Assembly (NCBI GenBank): GCA_012845835.1
Contig: JABAKD010000001.1
Coordinates: 10,669,718-10,733,717 of the forward strand
Reading direction: 5' to 3'
Origin: Undaria pinnatifida
Lineage: Eukaryota; Sar; Phaeophyceae; Laminariales; Alariaceae
Length of the DNA: 64,000 bases
In this document: positions 31,293 to 40,552 of the stretch, piece by piece
Numbering within the stretch: position 1 is the first letter of the stretch
Layout of the letters: the number at the start of each line of letters is the position of its first letter
Notes under the pieces: generated by a model
Seen by the model: only the letters and a program-made list of their open reading frames with translations
What the model was told of the DNA's origin: nothing
Database searches by the model: none
Position numbers and translations under genes: made by a program

Positions 31293-33617
31293 TTGGTAGC
31301 TCTGGCGGGCGATGGGGGTGTGGGGCGGGCTCGCGCGGCGGTGGCTCCGGGCTCGGTTCCCTTCGAAGAGAAAGGTACGGTTTCTTGTGTGCGTGTGCGT
31401 GATGTGCCGGCTGATTTGCTGCGTGTACAAGGGGCGGGTGTTGGCGTACGTTCGGGTGCCTTGCGACTCGCTTGGTTGGATGCGTGGGCGGTTGTGGTGC
31501 AGTCGATGGCCGACCAAGGCTCCGCGAGCCTCGGTCATCTCGCATCGGTAAGCTCCTCCCTCTTGAGACAGTGTCAGGGCAGCGTTGCCCAACTTACGTC
31601 CACCATCGGCCCCTCACTGTTTTCGCCGCATATTAACGTGGCTACCGTACGGCACTGGTTTGGTTCAGTCAAGAAATTTCCCTTTACCCCCTTACTACTT
31701 CGCGTGTTGGCGCCGGGCGCACCAGTGGGGGTATCAGGGGGGGGGGATCTGACCGCTGAACTCGCTTATGGTAATCACCCAGGAATCGCACAACACGACG
31801 CCGCGATCCACAAAAAGATTCGCGAGGACGTCGTGTACGGCCGCGCATTGGTATTCGATCTGCATTTCGCTGGCGAAATTTTGGGGCTTCGTATTTCACC
31901 GCTTAGCGTCGTTCTAGAACCCAAATTTCGGATTATTCACGACCTTACGTTTGCGCGCGCGGGGGGTCGGACCAGTGTTAACGGTGACACGGATTTTGAT
32001 TCCGCGCCACCGTCCGAGCTCGGCCACGTGCTTCGTGAGGTTTTACTACGAGTAATGTTTTTGAGACAGACCCACGGTAGCAATGCTCGAATCCTCTTGT
32101 GCCGTGTCGACGTCAAAGATGCGTTTCGACAGGTTTTGGTTGACCCGGTGGGCGCGCCGGCTTTCGGTTACGTGTTCGGTGATCGCGTCGTCGTGGATTT
32201 ACGCTTGCAATTTGGGTGGCGTAATAGCCCGGGGTTTTGGGGGTTGATGGCATCCGCGCTCGAGCATGCTCACACCCACTCTACGTTTCAAGGCGCAGAT
32301 GTTTCCCAACAAGGGGCTGCGGCCGTCGCGCACGTTCGAATCTCCCCGCCGCGGGGGGTTCCAGTTGTTTCTATCCCGGGCGATTGTGGACCTGTCTCTG
32401 GTTCTGGTGGCAACGCCGGGAACTACTTCTTTGTGAGGTATTACGTAGACGATGGCATTCTCGTCGAAGTGCAATGGTGGCCGGACGGCCGCCGTTGTTT
32501 GCGCGCTGTCCAGTCGCTGGCATCGGACCATTTTCGCTTGTTGGGCGAACGTGGCGTCTCTGATCCACCCCTCCTGTCCGCCAGAAAAATCACTGACTGG
32601 GACACGCAATTGGAGGTGTTGGGTTGGATCATTGACACAGAGGCGCTTACGGTTACGCTGCCGTCCCATAAGCGCCTCAAGCTGCAAAATCTCCTTGCGG
32701 AGTGGCCCTCGTCTCGTACATCTGCTTCAGCGAGGCAGGTGTCGCAGCTCGTTGGCTTCCTTATACATGTTTCTTTTGCTGTGCGTCCGGGGCGGTTTTT
32801 CGTGAACCGTTTGCTGGCTTCGGTGGGTATGCCGCGCATATCTGCCGGAGCCGATTTTGGTTTCCGTACGGCATACCCCGGGCGGCGCCTCGTCTTGGGA
32901 CCCGAGTTTCACGGGGACCTCGAGTTTTGGCGGTGGTTTGTTGAGGAGGGATTGGACGCGCGCGGTGGAACCTTGTCGGCTCCGATGTATCATTTGCTTG
33001 AGCGCCCCTCCCAACGTACTCTATTTTCGGATGCATCCAAAACCGCTGTCGGGGGTTTCTGCCTCGAAACTGGGGTATACTGGAGATACGATCTTGACGC
33101 CGGGGAACGATCTCGTTTTTGTGGGTCGAGCAAGTCAGTTGCAGGCGAGAACGATATATCAATTAACGTCCTCGAACTGCTAGGTATGGTCGTCTCCGCG
33201 TGGGTCCTCGTATCTCTGTGTGCCGAGCGCCCGGCCGCGTTGGGGGACTGCGTGTTGTTGCGTGGCGACAACGAAGCAGCCGTAGAGTGGGTACGGCGGT
33301 GTCGAGGTGGCAAGGAGCCGAGATCGGGCGCGCTGATGCGCCTCCTTGGTGTGCTCGAATTGTCTTCTGGCTGGCACTTTGACGCGAAACATGTACGGGG
33401 TATTTTTAACGTTGCCGCTGACGGTATCTCACGCTGGGATCGCGCTTCCGTCCTCGTTAATCTGCACGCTGTTCGACCGGATGTTCCGTGGCAGGAGCAA
33501 GATTTGGGGGCCGCGGGCATATCCCTATGTACTTCGGTGTTGGCCTCGAACTCATGCGACACGCCATTGCGGCCTCGTCTGAACGCACTTATCAGGGGCA
33601 TTTTGGCGCATGGGTAG
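31293..33617 (+). CDS. DIRS-like element reverse transcriptase-RNase H
   Basis: 774 codons. The RT domain shows RVDVKDAFRQ (about residue 271), LQFGWRNSPGFWG and the catalytic YYVDDG (about residues 383-388), followed by the connection region. The RNase H domain shows LFSDASKTAVGGF (about 577), INVLELLG, LRGDNEAAVEW (about 656) and HVRGIFNVAADGISR (about 699), the arrangement typical of DIRS-order polymerases. It copies element RNA into DNA and degrades the RNA strand. No protease or integrase domain is fused. No internal stop or frameshift, so the enzyme looks functional. The last 130 bases overlap the recombinase ORF in another frame, suggesting coupled or shifted translation. Confidence 0.92.
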   Translation: MVALAGDGGVGRARAAVAPGSVPFEEKGTVSCVRVRDVPADLLRVQGAGVGVRSGALRLAWLDAWAVVVQSMADQGSASLGHLASVSSSLLRQCQGSVAQLTSTIGPSLFSPHINVATVRHWFGSVKKFPFTPLLLRVLAPGAPVGVSGGGDLTAELAYGNHPGIAQHDAAIHKKIREDVVYGRALVFDLHFAGEILGLRISPLSVVLEPKFRIIHDLTFARAGGRTSVNGDTDFDSAPPSELGHVLREVLLRVMFLRQTHGSNARILLCRVDVKDAFRQVLVDPVGAPAFGYVFGDRVVVDLRLQFGWRNSPGFWGLMASALEHAHTHSTFQGADVSQQGAAAVAHVRISPPRGVPVVSIPGDCGPVSGSGGNAGNYFFVRYYVDDGILVEVQWWPDGRRCLRAVQSLASDHFRLLGERGVSDPPLLSARKITDWDTQLEVLGWIIDTEALTVTLPSHKRLKLQNLLAEWPSSRTSASARQVSQLVGFLIHVSFAVRPGRFFVNRLLASVGMPRISAGADFGFRTAYPGRRLVLGPEFHGDLEFWRWFVEEGLDARGGTLSAPMYHLLERPSQRTLFSDASKTAVGGFCLETGVYWRYDLDAGERSRFCGSSKSVAGENDISINVLELLGMVVSAWVLVSLCAERPAALGDCVLLRGDNEAAVEWVRRCRGGKEPRSGALMRLLGVLELSSGWHFDAKHVRGIFNVAADGISRWDRASVLVNLHAVRPDVPWQEQDLGAAGISLCTSVLASNSCDTPLRPRLNALIRGILAHG

Positions 33618-34645
33618 AATATCGGGTACGTTGCGGTCTGCCAGTGTTTCTCGATCGGTGCCGAGACGGCATGGCTAACGTTTGGCATGTGTTTGAGTAC
33701 GTCGCGTACGCCTTTTCGACCAAGAAATTGAGGTCGGCAACTATTGAGAGCCATTTGTCAGCGATCAAGTTCTTTCACCGTATTTCGAGAGGTTTCGAGA
33801 TCGACACCACTCATCCCGTGATTGTTAATGCCCTTAAAGGCGCCGCTCGTTTGCATGCTGACGTTGGCAACCAGGCAACCGTGCGGCGGCCCGTTTCGTG
33901 GGATATGCTGCTCGCGGGCGAGAAACTGATCCCCTCGTGGCGTGCCGGGGGTCGTGTTTTGTGGCTTGCCCTGTGCGCTTCGTTCTGTCTCTTGACTCGC
34001 GCGTCAGAAATGTTTGCGGAAACCCGGTTACGAGTTCACGAGACTTACTGTTTGCGGCGTGCTGACGTTGCCTTCTTTCGCGGAAATATTCAGCTTACCG
34101 TTGCGCAGTGGTCAACAGCAGATCGTGTTGAGGTTCGTTTTCGCGGGTCGAAGGGTGACCAACTGCGGAAAGGGGCGGTTGTCACGCGTGTGCGAAAGGG
34201 TCCGTCGATGCGTGTGGGGGAAGGTGGCGGCGCCGTCGATCTCATGATTGAATTGATGTCTTGTTACTTGTTTCTTCCCTCTTCGGCCCCCCTGGTTGCG
34301 TTTGGCGTTGGTAACGGCAGATGGTCCATGTGGACACAACATCAAGCAACGACAGCTTTGCGGAAAGTGGTTGCGTTGGCGGGTGTGCGTGCGGAGGAGT
34401 ACGCCTTGCACTCCCTGAGGATTGGAGGCGCAACGCACTTGTCGGCGGGGGGTGCAACACCGGAGGTGTTGCAGCGTGAGGGCCGATGGGCGTCCAATGC
34501 TTATAAGACGTATGTCCGTAGTCACGGAAAGGACGCCAGTTGGGTAGCAAGTGTTATGTCCCAGGAAGGAATTAGCGGTGGGGTTCAGCCGGGGCAGGGC
34601 ACCGAGTGGGGGCGAATTAACCCACCCTTAGATCCGACTAGTTAG
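33488..34645 (+). CDS. DIRS-like element tyrosine recombinase
   Basis: 385 codons from the first Met; a later Met, such as that of MRHAIAASSERTY (residue 23), may be the true start because the first 20 residues overlap the RT frame. SERTYQGHFGAW and the following helices form the SAM-like core-binding domain. The catalytic set is visible: Arg in LLTRASEMF (about R171), HSLRIGG (H308-x-x-R311), GRW (W334) and a Tyr in YKTYVRSHG (most likely Y342). It would integrate the circular cDNA by site-specific recombination without target-site duplication. Intact. Confidence 0.92.
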   Translation: MAGARFGGRGHIPMYFGVGLELMRHAIAASSERTYQGHFGAWVEYRVRCGLPVFLDRCRDGMANVWHVFEYVAYAFSTKKLRSATIESHLSAIKFFHRISRGFEIDTTHPVIVNALKGAARLHADVGNQATVRRPVSWDMLLAGEKLIPSWRAGGRVLWLALCASFCLLTRASEMFAETRLRVHETYCLRRADVAFFRGNIQLTVAQWSTADRVEVRFRGSKGDQLRKGAVVTRVRKGPSMRVGEGGGAVDLMIELMSCYLFLPSSAPLVAFGVGNGRWSMWTQHQATTALRKVVALAGVRAEEYALHSLRIGGATHLSAGGATPEVLQREGRWASNAYKTYVRSHGKDASWVASVMSQEGISGGVQPGQGTEWGRINPPLDPTS

Positions 34646-34938
34646 GCAAACGCGGAATTACAAAGAAGTGTGTTATCCAGTGTGCACTCTACGATTCGTG
34701 AGTAGGGGGGGGGCGGGGAGGTGAGACTACATCCGTGATACGGGTCTACTACCAGTTTGTGCTGGAGGCTGGCGTCGAGAGTTCGATGTCGCCAGTTGGT
34801 TTGGGAGTTGACTCGTGTATACGGATGTTAGCGGGGGGTTGCCGGCGGGGCAGCCCCGGGGTATTCCCATCTCCAACCCCCCTCTCCGGGCGGGGGGTTG
34901 CGCATTAATATAATACAACTTCGAAAGCAAAGTGCAAA
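34646..34938 (+). other. DIRS-like element 3' region
   Basis: Between the recombinase stop and the right 210-bp repeat. It has a G-rich run near 34705 and a CCGGGG/CCCCGG-rich stretch near 34840-34905 containing short inverted repeats, possibly an RNA structure. No coding sequence. Confidence 0.5.
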
Positions 34939-35148
34939 GCAGAATATTATCGAAGTATGAGAAAATATGGGTTTTGTACGTACGTAAGAAGTTTGACCAA
35001 TCAGATCAATGCGGTAACTCATAGTCGTACGAGTGATAGCCTTGGGTACACCTGGCCCAGTTGTGTAGGCGACGACCTGCACGCGGAGCGCGTAGGGGAG
35101 CAGAGTCAGAGCTACAGGTCCAAGGTGTGATACAGACTAGTTTAAGTT
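34939..35148 (+). repeat. 210-bp direct repeat, right copy (A2)
   Basis: Same sequence as 29450-29659. Followed by a 44-bp spacer (CCCACCCACCCGCCCG...) before the right 81-bp repeat. Confidence 0.9.
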
Positions 35149-35192
35149 CCCACCCACCCGCCCGTGCTTTTGAGGGAGTCAGTGGAGGGGGA

Positions 35193-35273
35193 GCCACCAT
35201 TGTAAGAGTGCCCGATTTAAGAGCACAGCAGTATTATGCTTACTAGCTACTGGGGGTGAACACATTGCAATGC
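35193..35273 (+). repeat. 81-bp direct repeat, right copy (B2)
   Basis: Same sequence as 29371-29451. Taken as the right end of the element. Confidence 0.9.
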
Positions 35274-35350
35274 CCCATAATACCAACTTTAATACCAAAC
35301 CAAGAACCGAACCAAATCCCGAACCTGCAAGACAAGAACATATATGAAAA

Positions 35351-36280
35351 TTAAAGCAATACGTGCCTTTTTGAGCATGTGCTCTTGCGGCAGGCGAAGG
35401 TCTTCTCTTTTTCACGTAGACGCTCTCGTAACGGACAGCGCCTTCTCCGCCGTCCATGCTCCTCCCCAGGTCCCACGAAGAAGCCGAACCCTAATCCACC
35501 ACCAAGCCTCCGACTCTCTTGTTCTCCACCTTCCTGCGCCACCGTCTGAAATTTACGCCTAAGTTGCTCATCGCCGGCTTGACGGTGCACACCGTCAAGG
35601 ACGGCCTGACACGAGAACGTCAGATGTGTACCCGGTAAAGCTTCGCTCGGCGGCGACGATATCAGCTGTTCACCACCGGTATCATCATCTTCGTCAAGCC
35701 AGACCGCCGGCTGTGCTCCCTGCTGCTGCTTTTCCACCACCCCCAGCTCAGCTACGACCATGTCGTCCCACCATTGCTCGTCATCCACGTCTCCCAGCTC
35801 TTCCCAAAAACAAATTCGCTCTTCCTCCTTTGCTCCGCATTGTTCAAGCGGGAGCTGTTTCGCTTCCTTCGCCCCCGCCTCCTCTTCATCCAAATAACCC
35901 ATAACAAAAGCAATATCTCTCGCCTCCAGAATGTCGCCCTCTATTTCATCGAATACTCCGGCAGTCCAAAACGTCTGTTTTGTCAGCTGCTGCTCGTGCC
36001 ACCATGCAGCAAGACCCCAGAGCGCCTCCATGCTCTCACGGCGTCCCTGTGTCTGGAACACGCGGGTCCTAGGTCTTTCCTGGCCCGGCGCTGATCTTTG
36101 GACATCATGGGAACTTCTCGTGTAGTGGTTCGCGTCCCTGTGGGCTTTCCAAGCCTTCAAGGTTCTTGCTGCTATTGCGCGGACTTTGGACATTTCGACT
36201 TCTGTGGAGGCTTCCATGGTGGCTTTCCTGATATAGCCTACATGCTGCTCCACCGTGAGGCCGGCGAATGACGTCTCCAT
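35351..36280 (-). CDS. Hypothetical acidic protein, 309 aa
   Basis: An uninterrupted frame from METSFAGLTVEQHVGYIRK to the stop at 35351. Residues 15-60 are helical with basic residues (SKVRAIAARTLKAWKAHRD); the middle is Trp- and acid-rich (WWHEQQLT, WEELGDVDDEQWWDDMVV); the C terminus is basic (RRRRRCPLRERLREKEKTF). No signal peptide or known catalytic motif. It sits 78 bases beyond the DIRS right repeat and ends just before the 62-bp repeat shared with the Copia remnant. It may therefore be the 5' (gag) part of the same minus-strand Copia element split by the DIRS insertion, or an independent gene. Function unknown. Confidence 0.45.
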   Translation of the reverse strand: METSFAGLTVEQHVGYIRKATMEASTEVEMSKVRAIAARTLKAWKAHRDANHYTRSSHDVQRSAPGQERPRTRVFQTQGRRESMEALWGLAAWWHEQQLTKQTFWTAGVFDEIEGDILEARDIAFVMGYLDEEEAGAKEAKQLPLEQCGAKEEERICFWEELGDVDDEQWWDDMVVAELGVVEKQQQGAQPAVWLDEDDDTGGEQLISSPPSEALPGTHLTFSCQAVLDGVHRQAGDEQLRRKFQTVAQEGGEQESRRLGGGLGFGFFVGPGEEHGRRRRRCPLRERLREKEKTFACRKSTCSKRHVLL

Positions 36281-36351
36281 CCTTCACCTGATTCCAACCC
36301 AAGCACTAGCTTCCGTTGACTTGATTTCAATGTCAATAACTGCTAGCATGA

Positions 36352-36413
36352 TACTATTCCGTAGAGCAATGCGGTTCCACAAATCGAACCATGATATCAT
36401 AACTTCTCACAAT
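36352..36413 (-). repeat. 62-bp repeat shared with 27346-27410
   Basis: Both copies contain GAGCAATGCGGTTCCACAAA and TCGAACCATGATATCATAAC. The right flank turns at once into an R1-type unit (TTTCGAGGGGATAAATATGA), so this looks like an element end. Confidence 0.7.
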
Positions 36414-36722
36414 TTCGAGGGGATAAATATGACATTTTTGGAAATAATATATAATACTAACCAATTTGATAAAATAGTAACGCGAGTCTCAAACGTTCGG
36501 CCCACAAGGTACAGTTCGTATCGTGGGATGACTCTGTTCTTCGATGGCGCAACGACGCAATGTGCCGCGACAAGGGTAGCGCGTTATGGCCACAAGGTCG
36601 TTCTCGTTGGGCAGACTACTCAAATCGTGTGAAACTGCCCCACAATATGTTCAAACCCCCCGTTCTTTTGTGTTATGCGCTTCTTACGTCCGGTATAGAC
36701 AGCCTGACTAGAGTATTTCTTT
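36414..36722. other. R1-type unit followed by unrecognised sequence
   Basis: The first 50 bases match the tandem unit seen at 26280. The rest shows nothing recognisable. Confidence 0.4.
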
Positions 36723-37339
36723 AGTGTGGTAAGCTAAAGCTTTATTTTTCCCCATCCGCCGGAGAATAAAAAAAAAAAAGTATTTTTTTTTCTGCGCTTC
36801 TACCTTCATTCGAAGTAAGCAGAGGCTCGTTTTGTTCTGGCGTTCTGTTTTGGTTGTTAGTGTATGTTTTGCATGTATGTGGGCTTTTTACTTACTGCTA
36901 CGTATATCCACGGGTATCTTACCTCATGCAGTCGCAGCCAAAGCGATCATTGAAGGGGTTTACACACTCTACGGAGGCTGTTTGGTCCAGGTGTCATTTT
37001 GAAGACGACGCGAACGTCACCATTTTTGCAAACAAACAAACGTCGTCTCACTACGCGAACTCGAACGAACGTGTAACGCGCAACACGCAACCCTGCTTGA
37101 AATGTATAGACTATGTACTACTGTCGTATGAGACTGCCATGTGCGTGCGCTGACTCCCGATTTCTTTTGTATATTATTTTGGCGGATGCTTGAACTGATT
37201 CAGCCATGACATGGTATGCTTGTACATATCATACATACCACTTTTGGTGTTTTGATTTTTGTTTCCCCTGGGTATTCTTCCACTCCACAGAGTGACTGTA
37301 GCCTGTTTTGTGGCTTCGGACGTGATTATTCGAGTTTAT

Positions 37340-37445
37340 GTTACAGAAACGAGAAGAAAAGAAAGGAGGGGAAAAAAAAAGCAAGGGAAAGAAAGGAAGG
37401 GAAAGAAAGGAAGGAAAAGAAGAGGCAAGGAAAGGGGAGGAGGAG
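37340..37445. repeat. Purine-rich GAAAG tract
   Basis: GAAAG/GGAAG repeats on the + strand. The low-complexity ORFs across it are not genes. Confidence 0.85.
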
Positions 37446-38699
37446 TAATACTTGTAGCAGGTCCTAGAATTGGACAAAAAAACATACTGGGTACATACAT
37501 GGAGGCTGGCATACATACGAAGTTCATAAAGGGCACTGAGTGGAGATCACAGCAATAATACCAAGAAGTCCGGGCGGTCTTACCCAACCAACCACTGTAG
37601 CTTATTACTTCCTACGACCAGAGGCCTAGACAGTGTGTTTGACCCGTGTTGCCGTAGGCTTTGGTGGCAATTAATCTAGCGGGACTTCTACCACGCTATT
37701 CTAATGGACCTCGTCGGCAACTCGTGCACCATGATTGGGCAGAGGGCAACGACAACCAGGGAGCACCCATTCACCCAATAATTTCGACTTATCAACATTG
37801 CTTGGAGTCAATCCAACAACAACAGCAAAGTATTGAGACAAAATATGCCGCAGTTTCCATCCTGTACCTCAGGAGTGAAAAAGCGAATGGACGCGCGATC
37901 ACGCATCGTTGCAATGAACCCGCACCTCGATTTCCAGGCCACGTAGTAGGTAGCCGCACAGTGCTCCCTCTTAGGTTGTTGCTGACGGTATGGTATCTCA
38001 GGTTGCAGAGACAAGCTACAGGCAGCTAGCAGAGGGCCTCTCGTGAGTAGCCGCGAGATTTATGATGGCGAAAACCCTACTATATCAGAGGGTGCAACAC
38101 GCGTTCCGCTTGCAGACGCGCCTTGACTTCGAAGCAGTGTGTTGGTGTCGTGTTGCTCCACAAATCTGTGTGACGAAATTTGGATCTCCGAGCTAGAGCT
38201 GTGGTACGATGACTACTTCCGCGTCGAATAAGAGGAGGAGTCCTGTCTGCGCGTTTCAGTATTCTACGTTCGAAGTTTTTGTTTGGTTTATCTGTTCCAT
38301 AGCCCGTGACCGCAAAAAAATTTGTATCTCCTTATAGGATGGATAATCACACTTATATTTATCAGGATGAACAACAGGATAATGATGTTGCGGGTCAGAA
38401 AGGACCGGTATATATTGTGAAAGACAACAACGACGCCTACATCTTCTATCTTCTTCTGTGACCCGGTCGGGTCGTTTGCTACGCGAACATTCTGTGTGTT
38501 CCTCACATTATACTGTTTTCTTTCACCAGTCAACATCATCAGGCAACAACAACAGAGAAGAACTTACTACAGCAGTACAGTACCCCTTTTTCGACAACAA
38601 CATGGTTGAGGCACACTGCCGTGTACGAGACTTTTCACCGTACATTGGTTGGTTGTTGCGTTTCATTCGGTAATGGTTACGGTGTAGGGTGTCTTGGGG

Positions 38700-38935
38700 T
38701 ATACAATAAAAATACAAATGCGCTCCTCCTGCTGTGAGATCGAAGATTAGATTTTGTCGAAACTCGCGCAAGCTGTGTGTGATACTCCGATCGCGCGTGT
38801 TACTGGGTGTGTGTCCTCATAAAGGATTTAGGTCGGCGACTCCCCTTGGAACTACAGAGTATAGCTTGTACCAGGGGCAACAGGTTGATGTTTGTCAGTC
38901 TGCACGCGGAAACTGAAAAAACAACCCGTTTTCTT
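38700..38935 (+). repeat. Dispersed repeat R1, copy 2
   Basis: GTGAGATCGAAGATTAGATT, GCAAGCTGTGTGTGATACTC, GGTCGGCGACTCCCCTTGG and GTCAGTCTGCACGCGGAAAC, in the same order as at 25918 and 40553. Confidence 0.8.
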
Positions 38936-39085
38936 GAGGTATAGTCCATAGTCTAGTCCACATAGACTATATATTTTAAACATTATCTCAATCAACGAGT
39001 CCTTTTTTTGTTTTTCTTTTATCCTCCGGCGGATGGGGAGAAATAAAGCTTTAGCTCACCACACTTCCACGTATTGTCAACGAGT

Positions 39086-39350
39086 CGTTCTACGGCGGCA
39101 CCCCCGCCAACGTTTCTTTTACGAGATCGACGGTTTCATAACCAGCTCCGGGTCGTATCTGTCTCCTGAAATACGGTGGTGCTCGGCACCCCGACGTCGT
39201 CGATCGTTAGACCTTTTTTTGCACGCACAATATTTTTTTTGGATACATTTTTTCATTATTGGTATCCTTCCCTGTGTCGAGCAGCCATGTGAAACGTTCG
39301 TTAAAGAAGATCGCTGGTTTTGGGGGGGGGCTATATCTCGTGGAATCAGT
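39086..39350 (-). repeat. MITE family 3 copy (unoccupied SINE site)
   Basis: TTCTACGGCGGCACCCCCGCC at the left, and GTTAAAGAAGATCGCTGG and GGGGGGGGCTATATC at the right. At 39275-39300 it keeps the uninterrupted GTCGAGCAGCCATGTGAAAC, where the copy at 48035-48580 carries a SINE. Confidence 0.7.
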
Positions 39351-39905
39351 TCAATCATGTTGTCGAAAAAGCTGTAAGGTACCCTCTCAGGCATAGACTA
39401 ACCAATGACCGCGCCGTTGCGTCCTAAGCAGAGACAAGCTCTGTGGTCGACACCAATACTACATACAGTGATACATACAGCAGCAGTGGTAGTAGTGGTT
39501 GTGCTTGAAGTACTGAAGAGTGGTGTCAGGAGGGGGTTGCTGCTTGCTTGGTTTTTCGAAATTGGATCTATCTAAGAGTATAACACCCGTCGTTGGACAT
39601 TTTTTTGTGTTTCGACGTAGGTATTGTTAAGTGTGGGGTATTAGTAATAGTCCGTTTGACCACTTGCAACAGGCTAACCAATGGTAGCTTACCATCACAA
39701 ACTAAGCCTGATAACACTTTCCCCCCCTGAAACGGCGGGATACCTGGTCGGCCGGATATACGGGCTTCTTCGCCTTGTTGAGTTCTCTTATCAGTGCCAT
39801 TGACGCGCTTGACACCCTCTATGACCCCCATGCCGTCTTCTGTCTATTCCTAGGGTCTGCTAGCATGTATAACGTTTTTCTCTTCTCCTTTCGTTGGTTC
39901 CTCTT
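39351..39905. other. No gene recognised
   Basis: I see no coding sequence with supporting motifs. Short CAGCAG/GTAGTA runs near 39478-39500. Confidence 0.4.
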
Positions 39906-40052
39906 TTTTCCTTTCCTTTCCTTTCCTTTCCTTTCCTTTCCTTTCCTTTCCTTTCCTTTCCTTTCCTTTCCTTTCCTTTCCTTTCCTTTCCTTTCCTTTC
40001 CTTTCCTTTCCTTTCCTTTCCTTTCCTATCCTTTCCTTTCCTTTCTCCTTTT
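39906..40052. repeat. CTTTC pentamer microsatellite
   Basis: About 28 head-to-tail CTTTC units with one interruption (CTATC near 40027). It gives rise to spurious Phe/Leu/Ser and Lys/Gly/Arg ORFs. Confidence 0.95.
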
Positions 40053-40230
40053 TCTATCCTTTTTTTGGTTCTTCTTTTTCCAATTGGCTTGCGTCTGACG
40101 TGCGTATGCGTATTGATGGGTACTACGTCTAATATATACCTGGTGCGTGGTAGTCGTTCTTGGGTGGCAAGCGGTACAGTTGGTTTTTCCAGGCGCGAGT
40201 AGTGAGACGTATGCATCAGTATGGTCCTGG

Positions 40231-40440
40231 CACATCGTGGGCTGACTTCCGATCTCATTTTGTATATGTTTCTGGTGGAGGCATTAGTTGCATCTGATGC
40301 AGCTGCGATATTATAACGTGGACCACCCTATCTATGTTTTTTTTTTTTTTCCCTGGGGTATTCCTTAGCTCGAGAGACTGGAGCCTGTCCTGTGACCACG
40401 GACTGGAGTTAATGTGGGAACAACAGCAACAACAACAACG
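40231..40440 (+). repeat. Segment paralogous to 37141-37330
   Basis: GCTGACTTCCGATCTCATTT, GGGGTATTCCTTAGCTC and CTGGAGCCTGTCCTGTGACC correspond in order to GCTGACTCCCGATTTCTTTT, GGGTATTCTTCCACTCC and CTGTAGCCTGTTTTGTGGC. Each segment is followed at a distance by an R1 copy. Confidence 0.6.
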
Positions 40441-40552
40441 GGCGGACGTGTCAATATCCAAGCGGGTTCATTTCCTGGGTATACCGGGGAGAGGATTTTT
40501 CAAGTGCAACATGGATGGACGGATGGGGAATGTCTGAAAAAGATATTGTAAA

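Larger units (their letters stand above)
29371..35273 (+). mobile_element. DIRS-like tyrosine-recombinase retrotransposon, near intact
   Basis: Three long open frames on one strand (gag-like, RT-RNase H, tyrosine recombinase) without internal stops, and no integrase or protease. DIRS-order elements integrate a circular cDNA with their recombinase and have split or inverted terminal repeats instead of LTRs. Here two direct repeats frame the ORFs: an 81-bp repeat at 29371-29451 and 35193-35273, and a 210-bp repeat at 29450-29659 and 34939-35148. As far as I can read, both pairs are identical, so insertion was recent. The order is 81-210-ORFs-210-(44 bp)-81, and the two left repeats overlap by the bases GC. 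Confidence 0.85.
36723..39065. mobile_element. 2.3-kb element with terminal inverted repeats of about 50 bp
   Basis: The left end AGTGTGGTAAGCTAAAGC followed by TTTATTTTTCCCCATCCGCC (36723-36770) is matched in inverted orientation at 39015-39065 (GGCGGATGGGGAGAAATAAA then GCTTTAGCTCACCACACT). Only two or three differences are visible. Inside are a GAAAG-rich tract (37350-37440), an R1 copy (38700-38935) and a minus-strand stretch at about 37808-38014 containing EVQDGNCGIFCLN, which resembles the catalytic Cys box of Ulp1-type proteases carried by some DNA transposons. No transposase was recognised. Probably a decayed or non-autonomous DNA transposon. Confidence 0.6.

Noticed and set aside
30530-34550. 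Several long ORFs in other frames and on the minus strand within the DIRS element
   Set aside because: Overlap the gag-like, RT-RNase H and recombinase genes and lack motifs; GC-rich codon use opens the alternative frames.
39775-40258. Phe/Ser/Leu and Lys/Gly/Arg repeat ORFs
   Set aside because: Produced by the CTTTC microsatellite in both directions.
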